Shown here one piece after another: positions 27,159-35,015 of a stretch of DNA of 43,257 nucleotides (position 1 is its first letter; each line of letters opens with the position of its first letter). The translations under genes and the position numbers were made by a program. The DNA is from Saprospiraceae bacterium (GTDB lineage: Bacteria > Bacteroidota > Bacteroidia > Chitinophagales > Saprospiraceae). Under the pieces are notes generated by a model, which made no database searches, was not told the DNA's origin, and saw only the letters and a program-made list of their open reading frames with translations. Location of the stretch: positions 1 to 43,257 of the forward strand of contig JADLCC010000130.1 of NCBI GenBank assembly GCA_020847425.1. Direction: 5' to 3'.

Positions 27159-28175
27159 CTACCCGGAAATCAGCCCCGCCTTCGCCGAAATGTCCAGCAT
27201 CCGGTCGATACTGGCCCGGCCTTCGCGGATAACCCAATCGGGCAACACGATTTCCGGCAGTTCGTGCTCCATGCAGAGGTAAAGTTTTTCGAGCGTATTG
27301 CGTTTCATGTGCGGGCAATCGTTGCAGGCGCAGTTGTTTTCCGGTGGCGCCGGAATAAATGTTTTGTGCGGGCTCGATTTCTGCATCTGGTGCAAAATAC
27401 CCGCTTCGGTGGCTACGATATATTCCTGCGATGGGTCGTTGATCGTGAATTTGAGCAATCCCGTTGTGCTGCCGATATAATCCGCCATGTCGAGAATATG
27501 CGCTTCACATTCCGGATGGGCTATAAACTTGGCATTGGGATGGCGCTGCCGGAGTTTTACGATACGTTCGTGGCTGAAAATTTCATGCACCATGCATGCG
27601 CCGTTCCAAAGCACCATGTCGCGGCCTGTTTTTTTGATCAGGTAAGCGCCCAGGTTTTTGTCGGGTGCAAAAATGATCGGGCGATCGTGCGGAATACTTT
27701 CGATCACCTGCACGGCATTGGTGCTGGTGCAACAAATATCGGTCAGCGTTTTGAGTTCGGCTGTGCAGTTGATGTAACTGACTACGATATGGTCGGGGTA
27801 TTTTTCCTTGAATTTGCGGAACAGCGCCGGCGGGCAGGAGTCGGCCAGTGAACAACCCGCTTTCAGATCCGGCAACAGCACTTTTTTGCCTGGCGACAAC
27901 ATTTTGGCCGTTTCAGCCATAAAATGTACCCCCGCAAAAACGATGATGTCGGCATCGGTAGCCGCCGCTTTTTGCGACAGACCGAGCGAATCGCCGATAT
28001 AGTCGGCAATATCCTGGATCTCCGAATCCTGGTAGTAATGCGCCAGGATCACGGCATTTTTTTCTTTTTTGAGGCGATTGATCTCTGCCACCAGATCGAG
28101 CGTGGGGTCCACTTCGAGGTCGAGGAAACCGACGCGGTCCAATTGTTGGCTGGCAGATGCAAGGGTTGCGGTCAT
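27159..28175 (-). CDS. nadA: Quinolinate synthase A
   Basis: A 338-residue [4Fe-4S] enzyme that condenses iminoaspartate with dihydroxyacetone phosphate to quinolinate in NAD synthesis. The three cluster cysteines are expected at C108 ([11 protein letters not shown]), C223 (HPECEAH) and C287 ([10 protein letters not shown]). [10 protein letters not shown] at 45-54 and the family's triple-repeat HYY/MAETAK features are present. nadB and nadC are not in the window. Its ATG at 28175 is preceded by the heptad leader and a mini-ORF of element E12; a -7 box at 28360-28367 is the likely promoter, giving a leader of about 180 nt. Confidence 0.95.
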   Translation of the reverse strand: MTATLASASQQLDRVGFLDLEVDPTLDLVAEINRLKKEKNAVILAHYYQDSEIQDIADYIGDSLGLSQKAAATDADIIVFAGVHFMAETAKMLSPGKKVLLPDLKAGCSLADSCPPALFRKFKEKYPDHIVVSYINCTAELKTLTDICCTSTNAVQVIESIPHDRPIIFAPDKNLGAYLIKKTGRDMVLWNGACMVHEIFSHERIVKLRQRHPNAKFIAHPECEAHILDMADYIGSTTGLLKFTINDPSQEYIVATEAGILHQMQKSSPHKTFIPAPPENNCACNDCPHMKRNTLEKLYLCMEHELPEIVLPDWVIREGRASIDRMLDISAKAGLISG

Positions 28176-28215
28176 GGTAGTTATCTGTTATTAGTTATCC
28201 GTTATCAGTTATTGG

Positions 28216-28239
28216 TTATCCGTGTTGATACTCAAGCAT
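28216..28239 (-). other. Mini-ORF MLEYQHG in the nadA leader
   Basis: ATG at 28239 to TAA at 28216 on the - strand encodes MLEYQHG, 40 nt before the nadA ATG. It is identical in sequence to the copy at 28559-28582. Its stop is the first TAA of the heptad array. Confidence 0.4.
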
Positions 28240-28359
28240 TTGCAAAAATTTAAGCGAAACTAATTTTGCACACCTACTTAGTAGAGTTAGGAATGAGAAC
28301 GATTGAGACGTGGTACTTGTTTAAATTTATCGTGTCATGGCCTTCCATTAATCTCGCGA

Positions 28360-28367
28360 CAAAGGTA
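28360..28367 (-). promoter_or_regulatory. -7 box facing nadA
   Basis: TACCTTTG on the - strand, exact TAnnTTTG. It lies in the left inner arm of E12, and the mirror copy is at 28512-28519. No canonical -33 box; the DNA upstream is the GACTTCG heptad array, which may replace it or bind an activator. Confidence 0.5.
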
Positions 28368-28511
28368 TAAAAGTTCGAAGTCGTCAGTGCGAAGTCGTGG
28401 TGGTGTGAAATCTGTTAAAGTTTATGCGGTGATCGTTTGTACTTTTATTAGACTAACGACTTCGCACTTGCAACAGACTTCGCACTTCGTACTGACGACT
28501 TCGGACTTTTA

Positions 28512-28519
28512 TACCTTTG
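28512..28519 (+). promoter_or_regulatory. -7 box facing the flavoprotein gene
   Basis: TACCTTTG on the + strand, exact TAnnTTTG, mirror image of 28360-28367. It gives a leader of about 95 nt that includes the mini-ORF 28559-28582 and four heptads. Confidence 0.5.
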
Positions 28520-28558
28520 CCTGTATCAAGCAAAATATTTTAGATTAGAATTTCGCAA

Positions 28559-28582
28559 ATGCTTGAGTATCAACACGGATAA
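28559..28582 (+). other. Mini-ORF MLEYQHG in the flavoprotein leader
   Basis: ATG at 28559 to TAA at 28582 encodes MLEYQHG, 39 nt before the ATG at 28622. The stop is part of the heptad array CGGATAA, CCAATAA, CTAATAA, CGGATAA (28576-28603). Confidence 0.4.
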
Positions 28583-28621
28583 CCAATAACTAATAACGGA
28601 TAACTACTTATTCCCAATCTC

Positions 28622-29851
28622 ATGCAAATTGCCATTATCGGCGGCGGCGCTGCCGGTTTTTTTGCGGCGATCAACTGTGCGGAAGCCAATCCGGACTGCC
28701 GGGTCACTATTTTTGAACGCGGTAAATCCGTATTGGAAAAAGTGCGCATCAGCGGTGGCGGCCGCTGCAATGTCACCCATGCGTGTTTTGATGCCCGTGC
28801 ACTGGTGCAGTACTATCCACGTGGGCAGCGGGAATTGCTGGGGCCTTTTATGCAGTTTGGTCCGGCAGAAACCATTGCGTGGTTTGAACGCCGCGGGGTG
28901 GTGCTGAAAACGGAGGCCGATGGCAGGATGTTTCCGGTAACCGACGACTCCCAAACGATTGTATCCTGTCTGCAAAAGGCAGCCCAACAGGCCGGCGTAC
29001 AGGTGCTGACTTCTTCCAGGGTGGAACACATCGCATCTGCGCCCGACGGCGCCTGGCAATTAAAGGTTGCGGGCGACGAACGTCAGCGCATTTTTCAAAA
29101 AATCATGATCGCTACCGGCAGCAACCCGGCCATCTGGCAATCGCTGCGCGAAATGGGGCATAGCATTGTGGAACCGGCGCCTTCACTGTTTACTTTTAAC
29201 ACAAAGGATACCCGGCTGCGCGATCTTGCCGGTGTTTCGGTTCAGGATGCGGTGTTGCGTATTCCGGGCACTACGCTGAGTGCCAACGGTCCGCTTTTGG
29301 TCACGCATTGGGGACTGAGCGGCCCCGGAATACTGCGTATTTCAGCCTGGGGCGCCCGGCAATTGCAGGAAATGAACTATCATTTCCCACTCGAAATCAA
29401 TTTCACAGGCGGGAAAAAAATGCCTGATATTCAGGAAGAACTGCTCGGATTCAAAACAGGACAAGGCAAAAAAACGGTGGCAGCTCACCCATTTCCAGGC
29501 ATTCCGCTCCGGCTCTGGCAGCATCTGGTCACTGCCGCAGGTGTTCCGACGGAACGCCGCTGGGCCGATCTGGATAAAAAATTGTTGCAGGCATTGGCGG
29601 AACAAACCGGCTGTGCCGTTTTTCAAATTGCCGGGAAAAGCACTTTTAAAGAAGAATTTGTAACGGCCGGCGGTGTTGAACTCAAGGAAATCAACTTCAA
29701 AACCTTCGAAAGTCGCCTGCAACCCAACCTGTTCCTTGCCGGCGAAGTGCTGAATATCGACGCCATTACCGGCGGGTTCAATTTTCAGGCAGCCTGGACG
29801 GGCGGCTGGCTGGCGGGAAGAGCCATGGCAGAAGTTAGAGGTGAGAAGTGA
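28622..29851 (+). CDS. BaiN/HI0933-family FAD-dependent oxidoreductase
   Basis: A 409-residue flavoprotein. The dinucleotide-binding GGGAAG is at residues 7-12, and the family-specific RISGGGRCNVTH (43-54) and ITGGFNFQAAWTGGWLAGRA near the C-terminus identify the HI0933/YhiN/BaiN group. Members reduce flavins or steroid-like enones; no substrate can be assigned here. The start ATG at 28622 follows the heptad leader of E12. The C-terminal EVRGEK and the TGA stop (29849-29851) are encoded by repeat E13. Confidence 0.88.
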   Translation: MQIAIIGGGAAGFFAAINCAEANPDCRVTIFERGKSVLEKVRISGGGRCNVTHACFDARALVQYYPRGQRELLGPFMQFGPAETIAWFERRGVVLKTEADGRMFPVTDDSQTIVSCLQKAAQQAGVQVLTSSRVEHIASAPDGAWQLKVAGDERQRIFQKIMIATGSNPAIWQSLREMGHSIVEPAPSLFTFNTKDTRLRDLAGVSVQDAVLRIPGTTLSANGPLLVTHWGLSGPGILRISAWGARQLQEMNYHFPLEINFTGGKKMPDIQEELLGFKTGQGKKTVAAHPFPGIPLRLWQHLVTAAGVPTERRWADLDKKLLQALAEQTGCAVFQIAGKSTFKEEFVTAGGVELKEINFKTFESRLQPNLFLAGEVLNIDAITGGFNFQAAWTGGWLAGRAMAEVRGEK

Positions 29852-29900
29852 GAGGGTGAGAAGTGAGAGGCGTAGATTACACCGCTTCGGGATTGGTGTT
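29834..29900 (+). repeat. Heptad element E13, single arm behind the flavoprotein gene
   Basis: GTGAGAA-type units at 29834-29869, followed by the core GCGTAGATTACACCGCTTCG (29870-29889) that is shared with E1 and E10. No inverted partner is seen before the next convergent gene at 29936, so it is a half-element like E2. Confidence 0.75.
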
Positions 29901-29935
29901 TTTGAAAAGGGTGGTTTTGATCACATGAAGATTTG

Positions 29936-30481
29936 TTACAAATCAATCCTGCGGGTTAGCTGATAGAGCAATGCTTCGGCAGTTAATCCGGGTACCCGTT
30001 TTTGAATGGCGCTAAAACTACTTTCATCCGTTACCTGCAAAAAATGCAAACGTTCGAGCAGGGCAAGGGCTTTCAGGTTCAGGCTGCTGGTTATGGCAAT
30101 AATCTGTTGAAGTTTCATGTGTTGCCAGCCAAAATCAATAGCCGACCGCATGGCTTCTGTCATAAATCCTTTTCCTTCAAAGGCTGGTAACAGCACGCAA
30201 CCCAGTTCGCCGGTGCCGTCCTTGAGCCCGCGGTAATAGCCGCAAGTGCCCACAATGACATTGCTGGATTTATCGGCAATACCCCAATGCACACTATCGC
30301 CGTTTTGGTAATCCCGCTCGATGCGACGCAATATTTCCAATGCTTCAGCGGTATTGGTTGCTTGTTGGCCGTCGTACACAGAAATTTCGAGGATGTCCGT
30401 CAGGTCCGACGGCGTGATTTCCCGAAGGATAATTCGATCTGAATAGAGGGTTGGAAAAACATTGTATGGTGGCAGCTGCAT
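29936..30481 (-). CDS. GNAT-family N-acetyltransferase (RimJ/RimL-like)
   Basis: A 181-residue acetyltransferase. It opens with YSDRIILREITPSDL, the typical start of the RimJ/RimL group, and has the acetyl-CoA binding segment near GCVLLPAFEGKGFMTEA (motif A, Q/R-x-x-G-x-G/A region relaxed to EGKGFM) and SLNLKALALLERLHF (motif B). The substrate may be a ribosomal protein N-terminus, an amino acid or an antibiotic; it cannot be read from sequence. ATG at 30481 matches the family start. It is convergent with the flavoprotein gene across E13. Confidence 0.85.
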   Translation of the reverse strand: MQLPPYNVFPTLYSDRIILREITPSDLTDILEISVYDGQQATNTAEALEILRRIERDYQNGDSVHWGIADKSSNVIVGTCGYYRGLKDGTGELGCVLLPAFEGKGFMTEAMRSAIDFGWQHMKLQQIIAITSSLNLKALALLERLHFLQVTDESSFSAIQKRVPGLTAEALLYQLTRRIDL

Positions 30482-30664
30482 GACATTTGAATAATTTAGG
30501 CACTATTATTGGCGGGTTCGCCCAGTTAAAATTTTATTTGCGCTAATATACAAGAGGACTGTGTATCAGCGTTTAAGCCGCTTTGGATTTGCCATTGTGC
30601 AGTTTTTTCATAATAACCGGTACTTTTACCAAAAAAATACGAACCCGCTTTACAATTTACTCCT

Positions 30665-31303
30665 ATGAGAAGCATTTTTTTTCTGTTCCTGACCTTTCTT
30701 GCCGTATCGGCAAACGCTCAAAAAACCACCCTGCTCATCCCTAAAAAAGGCACTGAAACGGCACCTGCTCCTGCGACGTATTCGACGCCCAGTACAGTAG
30801 CGCCTGCCCGGGCTGATTCGCGCCGCGCAGCAGCGGTGGCAAAAGTGCAAAGAACTTCCACCACTCCCGCAAGATCCAGCGCTGCTTCCAAAGGTGGCGA
30901 CCTGAGCCCGGTGACCTACAGCACTGTCAGCGAAGCCGCACCTGCTCCGGCCACCACCGTAACCGTAAACGGTGAAGAAAAATTCCGCAATGTCCGGGTT
31001 GGAAAAGGCCAGGTGCATTTCGGCGTTTTTACGCCTGTAGATGAACTGCATTTTATCCAGTTTGGGGTGTACTGCAACGATACGCCTGTAACACACGCGC
31101 CTCCCGTAGATGGCGTCTACTTGGTATGGCATGCCGAAAGTACCTGCCCCGGTGGCTCGCAAGGCGCTGCATACATCGTCAAAGGCCTGCCAACGGCGGA
31201 AGAAGCCAAAGCGGAAGCGAAATTGCTCAAATCGCAGGGGATCGATTGCTGGTACAATCCTGTGCTGACCGGTGTGAAGGTGGAGATTATTGGGGTGCGG
31301 TAG
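30665..31303 (+). CDS. Small secreted protein with SPOR-like C-terminus
   Basis: 212 residues: signal peptide 1-19 (ending NAQ), a low-complexity region rich in Ala/Pro/Ser/Thr (about 30-105), then a folded C-terminal domain (about 115-212). The stretch HFIQFGVYCND... to YIVKGLPTAEEAKAEAKLLKSQGIDCWYNP follows the beta-alpha-beta order of a SPOR (peptidoglycan-binding) domain with two internal cysteines. The domain call is tentative. Linker plus SPOR would fit a periplasmic or outer-membrane cell-wall protein. The convergent GH1 gene ends only 9 nt away. Confidence 0.7.
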   Translation: MRSIFFLFLTFLAVSANAQKTTLLIPKKGTETAPAPATYSTPSTVAPARADSRRAAAVAKVQRTSTTPARSSAASKGGDLSPVTYSTVSEAAPAPATTVTVNGEEKFRNVRVGKGQVHFGVFTPVDELHFIQFGVYCNDTPVTHAPPVDGVYLVWHAESTCPGGSQGAAYIVKGLPTAEEAKAEAKLLKSQGIDCWYNPVLTGVKVEIIGVR

Positions 31304-31312
31304 TAGAGCCCA

Positions 31313-32695
31313 TCAAAGCCCATTTTTCAAAATCACCTCCCTGTACCAAAGCGCCGAAGCCTTCGGCACCCTGTTCAGCGTGCCCGCTTCCACGTGGGTG
31401 ATACCGAATTTTTTGGAATACCCCGAAGCCCATTCAAAATTGTCGAGCAGCGACCAGATGAAGTATCCCTTCATGTTGACGCCATGTTCGATGGCCTCGT
31501 GTACGGCAGCCAGGTAACCTTCAAAAAAAGCGATCCTGTCCCGGTCATCCACTTGCCCGTCGATGGGTGTTTGATCGAAAGCGCAGCCGTTTTCCGTGAT
31601 GTAAACGGGCGGGTTGTCATACCGTGCGGCAATCCACTCCAGCAGTTTGCGGCAGCCCCAGGGCACGATGGCCCATTGCATATCGGTCATGGCCCAGTCG
31701 GGCGATATGCTCAGGTTGACGTCCTGATCCTCCGATAAACCGCCGTTGCCATATACACTACCGCCATCAGAACCGTGTGTGGCATCGGCGGCATACATGG
31801 TGGTGTAATGGTTCAGGCCGAAAAAATCGGAAGAACCCCGGATCAGTTCCTGCTCCTCCGGCGTAAAAGCAGGTAGCCTTTCGCCCAGGCGCTCTTTCAT
31901 ACAGGCCGGGTAATCTCCTTTATAAATGGGATCGGCAAACCAGGCCAGGAAAAACTCCAGTGCTCTTTCTGCGGCGGCCCGGTCGGCCGGGCTGTCGGTC
32001 AGCGGCTCCCGCCAGTCGCAGTTGTTGGTGATGCCGATTTTCCCGCCTTGTTCTGGCTGGTATTTTTTCCGGTAAACGTCTACCGCTTTCGCGTGGGCTT
32101 TGATCAGGTTGTGCCCTGCGCGGTAAGGCAGGTCCTTCGATTTTTTACCCGGCGCAAAAACGCCGTGCCCGTAGCCCAGAATAGCGACCACCCAGGCCTC
32201 GTTGATGGTAATCCAGTTTTTTACCCGGTCGCCGAAATGCCGGAAACAGACATCGGCATATGCCGCGAAAGCGTCCGAAATCTCCTCGCCGAGCCAGCCG
32301 TCCATCTCAAATTCGAGCGCAGCGGGCAAATCCCAATGGTACAAAGTCACCCAAGGCTCGATGTCTGCTTCCAGCAGCGCGTCGATGAGTGCGTTGTAAA
32401 AATCGATGCCGGCCTGGTTGACGGCGCCCTGTCCGGCCGGAAGAACCCTGGGCCAGGAAATAGAAAACCGGTAGGCTTTCAGTCCGAGCGATTTCATCAG
32501 GGCCACATCTTCCCGGAAGCGGTGGTAGTGGTCGCAGGCTACATTCCCATTGTCATTGTCCTGTACTTTGCCCGGAATCATACAGAATACGTCCCAGATG
32601 GAAGGGCCTTTACCGTCGGCATTCCAGCCGCCCTCAATTTGATAGGAGGACGTGGCGCTGCCCCAGACGACTGTGGCGGGGAATTGTTTATTCAT
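31313..32695 (-). CDS. GH1 family beta-glucosidase
   Basis: A 460-residue glycoside hydrolase family 1 enzyme, a retaining beta-glucosidase or beta-galactosidase. The acid/base glutamate E166 is in TINEAW (163-168) and the nucleophile E368 in YITENG (365-370). VWGSATSSYQIEGG near the start and YRFSISWPRV (75-84) are also family marks. No signal peptide, so it acts in the cytoplasm on imported disaccharides. It is divergent from a sodium:solute symporter across a 246-nt gap, so the two are likely a sugar uptake/hydrolysis pair. The leader just before the ATG (about 32696-32708) has a remnant CGGATAACTAGAA resembling the heptad leader of the LytTR gene. Confidence 0.93.
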   Translation of the reverse strand: MNKQFPATVVWGSATSSYQIEGGWNADGKGPSIWDVFCMIPGKVQDNDNGNVACDHYHRFREDVALMKSLGLKAYRFSISWPRVLPAGQGAVNQAGIDFYNALIDALLEADIEPWVTLYHWDLPAALEFEMDGWLGEEISDAFAAYADVCFRHFGDRVKNWITINEAWVVAILGYGHGVFAPGKKSKDLPYRAGHNLIKAHAKAVDVYRKKYQPEQGGKIGITNNCDWREPLTDSPADRAAAERALEFFLAWFADPIYKGDYPACMKERLGERLPAFTPEEQELIRGSSDFFGLNHYTTMYAADATHGSDGGSVYGNGGLSEDQDVNLSISPDWAMTDMQWAIVPWGCRKLLEWIAARYDNPPVYITENGCAFDQTPIDGQVDDRDRIAFFEGYLAAVHEAIEHGVNMKGYFIWSLLDNFEWASGYSKKFGITHVEAGTLNRVPKASALWYREVILKNGL

Positions 32696-32857
32696 TTCTA
32701 GTTATCCGTTTAAAATGCGCGCCCAAGAACGCGTTTTCCTTTTTCAATTCAAAAAGAATATTGTCCTGATATTGTTACCCATTGTAGTATTTTCCCAATT
32801 ATTATTCCGATATTAAAATAAAAAATAAGTATTTCGGCAAGTAAATACAGTTTTTCT

Positions 32858-32888
32858 TTTGGATGAGAAATTTCGGCGTTTACCTTTA
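32858..32888 (+). promoter_or_regulatory. Promoter of the sodium:solute symporter gene
   Basis: TTTG (32858-32861), 19-nt spacer, TACCTTTA (32881-32888), one mismatch to TAnnTTTG with exact spacing. Expected start near 32894, about 48 nt before the ATG at 32942. Confidence 0.6.
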
Positions 32889-32941
32889 CTTCCATTCTGA
32901 ACAAAACGATTCACCATCTTCCTGTTAACTACAAGTTGTCT

Positions 32942-34873
32942 ATGTACATTCTTTCTACCATCGACCTGGTGATCATCCTGCTGTATTTCGCCATGATGAT
33001 CATGTTGGGTTATTACATGCGGAATCAAGCCCGAAAAAGTAAAGACGCCTACCTGATGGGTGGCAAAAGCCTTCCCTGGTATATGCTTGGGCTGAGCGAT
33101 GCGAGCGATATGTTCGACATCAGCGGCACGATGCTTTTGGTCAGCATGGCTTTTTTATACGGTTTCAAAAGCGTCTGGATTCCCTGGATGTGGCCGGTTT
33201 TTAACCAGATTTTCCTGATGGTTTTCCTGAGTCGCTGGCTGCGGCGAAGCAATGCCACCACCGGCGCGGAGTGGCTGGGCACCCGTTTCGGGCTCGCCGA
33301 CAGAGGGGTGGCGCAAAGTCACGTGATTGTAGTCGTGTTTGCCCTGTTGCTGTGCATCGGTTATATGGCTTATGCGTTTGTTGGGGTAGGCGAGTTTTTG
33401 CAAATCTTTTTGCCTTATGAGCGCATCAGCGGGATGTTCCCATTCCTGAGCCACGGAGAGGCGGCTTTTGCGCCCGGATCGGATGCGTTTAATGCTGCAT
33501 TGCAGGTATCCAAACACAATACAGCGCAATTCTATGGTGTGCTGATTTGCCTGGTCGCCACGTTTTACAGCATCATTGGCGGTATGCACGGGATTGTTTT
33601 GGCGGATTTTATCAAATACATGATTATGATTATTTGCTCGCTTTGTGTGGGTATTATAGCCATGTATCACCTGGGCGGAAGCAGTGCCGGCGTATTAAAT
33701 AATGTGCCGAATGGATGGGATACGCCGTTTTTCGGGAAAGAACTGGGGCTCGACTGGGCAGATAAAATCGACGCTGCCGCTGTGAAACTACAGCAGGACG
33801 GCTATCAATTGTTCTCTGCCATAGTGGGTATGATGCTGATCAGCGGCATCATGAAAAGCCTGGCCGGACCAGCGCCTAATTACGACTGTCAAAAAATTCT
33901 GAGTACGAGGAGCCCGGAAGAGGCCGCCAAAATGAGCGGTTTTATCTCGGTTATCCTGATGCCTATCCGCTACTTCATGACTATGGGTTTGTGTGTGCTT
34001 GGCATCCTGTATTTCAAGGACCTCAACCTCCCGAACGGTTCCGACGGCCTGACCAATTTTGAAAGTATTATGCCCGCAGTCATCAGCAAATTTCTGCCGA
34101 TTGGACTGATCGGGCTGGTGCTGGCGGGATTCCTGGGGGCATTCATGAGCAATTTCAGCGGTACCCTCAACGCCGCACAAGCCTATATGGTGAATGATAT
34201 TTACCTGAAATATATAGAGCCCAATGCTGCGCGTAAGCAGGTCATCACCATGAGTTATCTCAGCGGCGTTATTATGGTGATTTTTGGTATCGGACTCGGG
34301 CTGGTAATCAAAGACGTCAATATGATTTTCAATATCATTACCGCCGGATTGTACGGCGGTTTTGTATGCGCCAATGTGCTGAAATGGTATTGGTGGCGCT
34401 TCAATGCAACCGGTTATTTCTATGGTATGTTGGCTGGTATTGTGGTCAGTGCTATTCCACCGGCATTGTCTGTTACTGGTATAACCAACTATTTTGATGG
34501 CACGCGCATGTTGTACTTCTTCCCCGTGTTCATCATTATTCAGTTAATCGCTTGTATTGCAGGCACTTATGCTGCCCCACCCACAAATACAGCAACACTG
34601 TTGAATTTTTACAAAACGGTTCGCCCCTGGGGCTTCTGGAAACCTATTCACGAAATGGCTATGGCAGAGGACCCCGGATTTGAAAGAAACAAAAACCTGC
34701 CCATCAATATCCTGAATGTAGCACTGGGCATGGGCGGACAAATACTGCTCATGCTGCTGCCGATGTACCTCATCCTGAGCAAATGGACCGGACTGGGCAT
34801 CGTACTGGCTTTGCTGGTGGTCGTATTTGTCGTGATGAAACGTACCTGGTGGAACAGGCTGACAGATTATTGA
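32942..34873 (+). CDS. Sodium:solute symporter (SSS family), probably sugar transporter
   Basis: A 643-residue inner-membrane symporter with about 13-15 transmembrane helices. The opening STIDLVIILLYFAMMIMLGYYMR and DAYLMGGKSLPWYMLGLSDASD are the typical SSS N-terminus and helix 2 region, and GFLGAFMSNFSGTLNAAQAYMVNDIY carries the sodium-site helix 8 pattern. The subtype resembles SGLT-like sugar carriers. I start at ATG 32942; the longer frame uses a TTG at 32936. Divergent from the GH1 gene, supporting import of the glycosidase substrate. The TGA (34871-34873) abuts element E14. Confidence 0.88.
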   Translation: MYILSTIDLVIILLYFAMMIMLGYYMRNQARKSKDAYLMGGKSLPWYMLGLSDASDMFDISGTMLLVSMAFLYGFKSVWIPWMWPVFNQIFLMVFLSRWLRRSNATTGAEWLGTRFGLADRGVAQSHVIVVVFALLLCIGYMAYAFVGVGEFLQIFLPYERISGMFPFLSHGEAAFAPGSDAFNAALQVSKHNTAQFYGVLICLVATFYSIIGGMHGIVLADFIKYMIMIICSLCVGIIAMYHLGGSSAGVLNNVPNGWDTPFFGKELGLDWADKIDAAAVKLQQDGYQLFSAIVGMMLISGIMKSLAGPAPNYDCQKILSTRSPEEAAKMSGFISVILMPIRYFMTMGLCVLGILYFKDLNLPNGSDGLTNFESIMPAVISKFLPIGLIGLVLAGFLGAFMSNFSGTLNAAQAYMVNDIYLKYIEPNAARKQVITMSYLSGVIMVIFGIGLGLVIKDVNMIFNIITAGLYGGFVCANVLKWYWWRFNATGYFYGMLAGIVVSAIPPALSVTGITNYFDGTRMLYFFPVFIIIQLIACIAGTYAAPPTNTATLLNFYKTVRPWGFWKPIHEMAMAEDPGFERNKNLPINILNVALGMGGQILLMLLPMYLILSKWTGLGIVLALLVVVFVVMKRTWWNRLTDY

Positions 34874-35012
34874 CGTGAATCGTGAGTCGTGAGTCGTGAA
34901 TCGTGAGTGGCATCCATTTATAAGAACATACTCTAATTAGTTAATGAGGACATTCTTCTAACTGGATGCCACTCACGATTCACGATTCACGATTCACAAC
35001 TCACAACTCACG
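34874..35012. repeat. Heptad element E14 (CGTGAGT class)
   Basis: Left arm 34874-34908 is five perfect heptads (CGTGAAT, CGTGAGT, CGTGAGT, CGTGAAT, CGTGAGT). The core stem is GGCATCCA (34909-34916) with TGGATGCC (34963-34970), extended imperfectly inward. Right arm 34971-35012 is six inverted heptads (ACTCACG, ATTCACG, ATTCACG, ATTCACA, ACTCACA, ACTCACG). It lies between the convergent symporter and TraB-like genes, which stop at 34873 and 35016. Confidence 0.92.
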
Positions 35013-35015
35013 TCA

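Larger units (their letters stand above)
28177..28608. repeat. Divergent heptad leader element E12 between nadA and the flavoprotein gene
   Basis: Outer inverted repeat: 28177-28242 against 28557-28603, about 60 nt, with six GTTATCC-type heptads on the left and four on the right (a difference of exactly two units). It includes the mini-ORF and TTGANTATCAA. Inner inverted repeat: 28360-28395 against 28484-28519, 34 of 36 identical, made of GAAGTCG/GACTTCG-type heptads and carrying CAAAGGTATAAAAGT at its outer edges. The inner arms contain outward-facing TACCTTTG boxes. Additional heptads (ACTTCGC, ACTTGCA) lie at about 28455-28490. The element holds no longer ORF. On the left, TTTG (28239-28242), 18 nt and TAATTTTG (28261-28268) also form a good inward + strand promoter. 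Confidence 0.88.

Noticed and set aside
28243-28359. A small gene inside E12 driven by the inward TAATTTTG promoter
   Set aside because: The promoter match is good, but no frame of useful length follows before the GACTTCG array; an ncRNA cannot be excluded.
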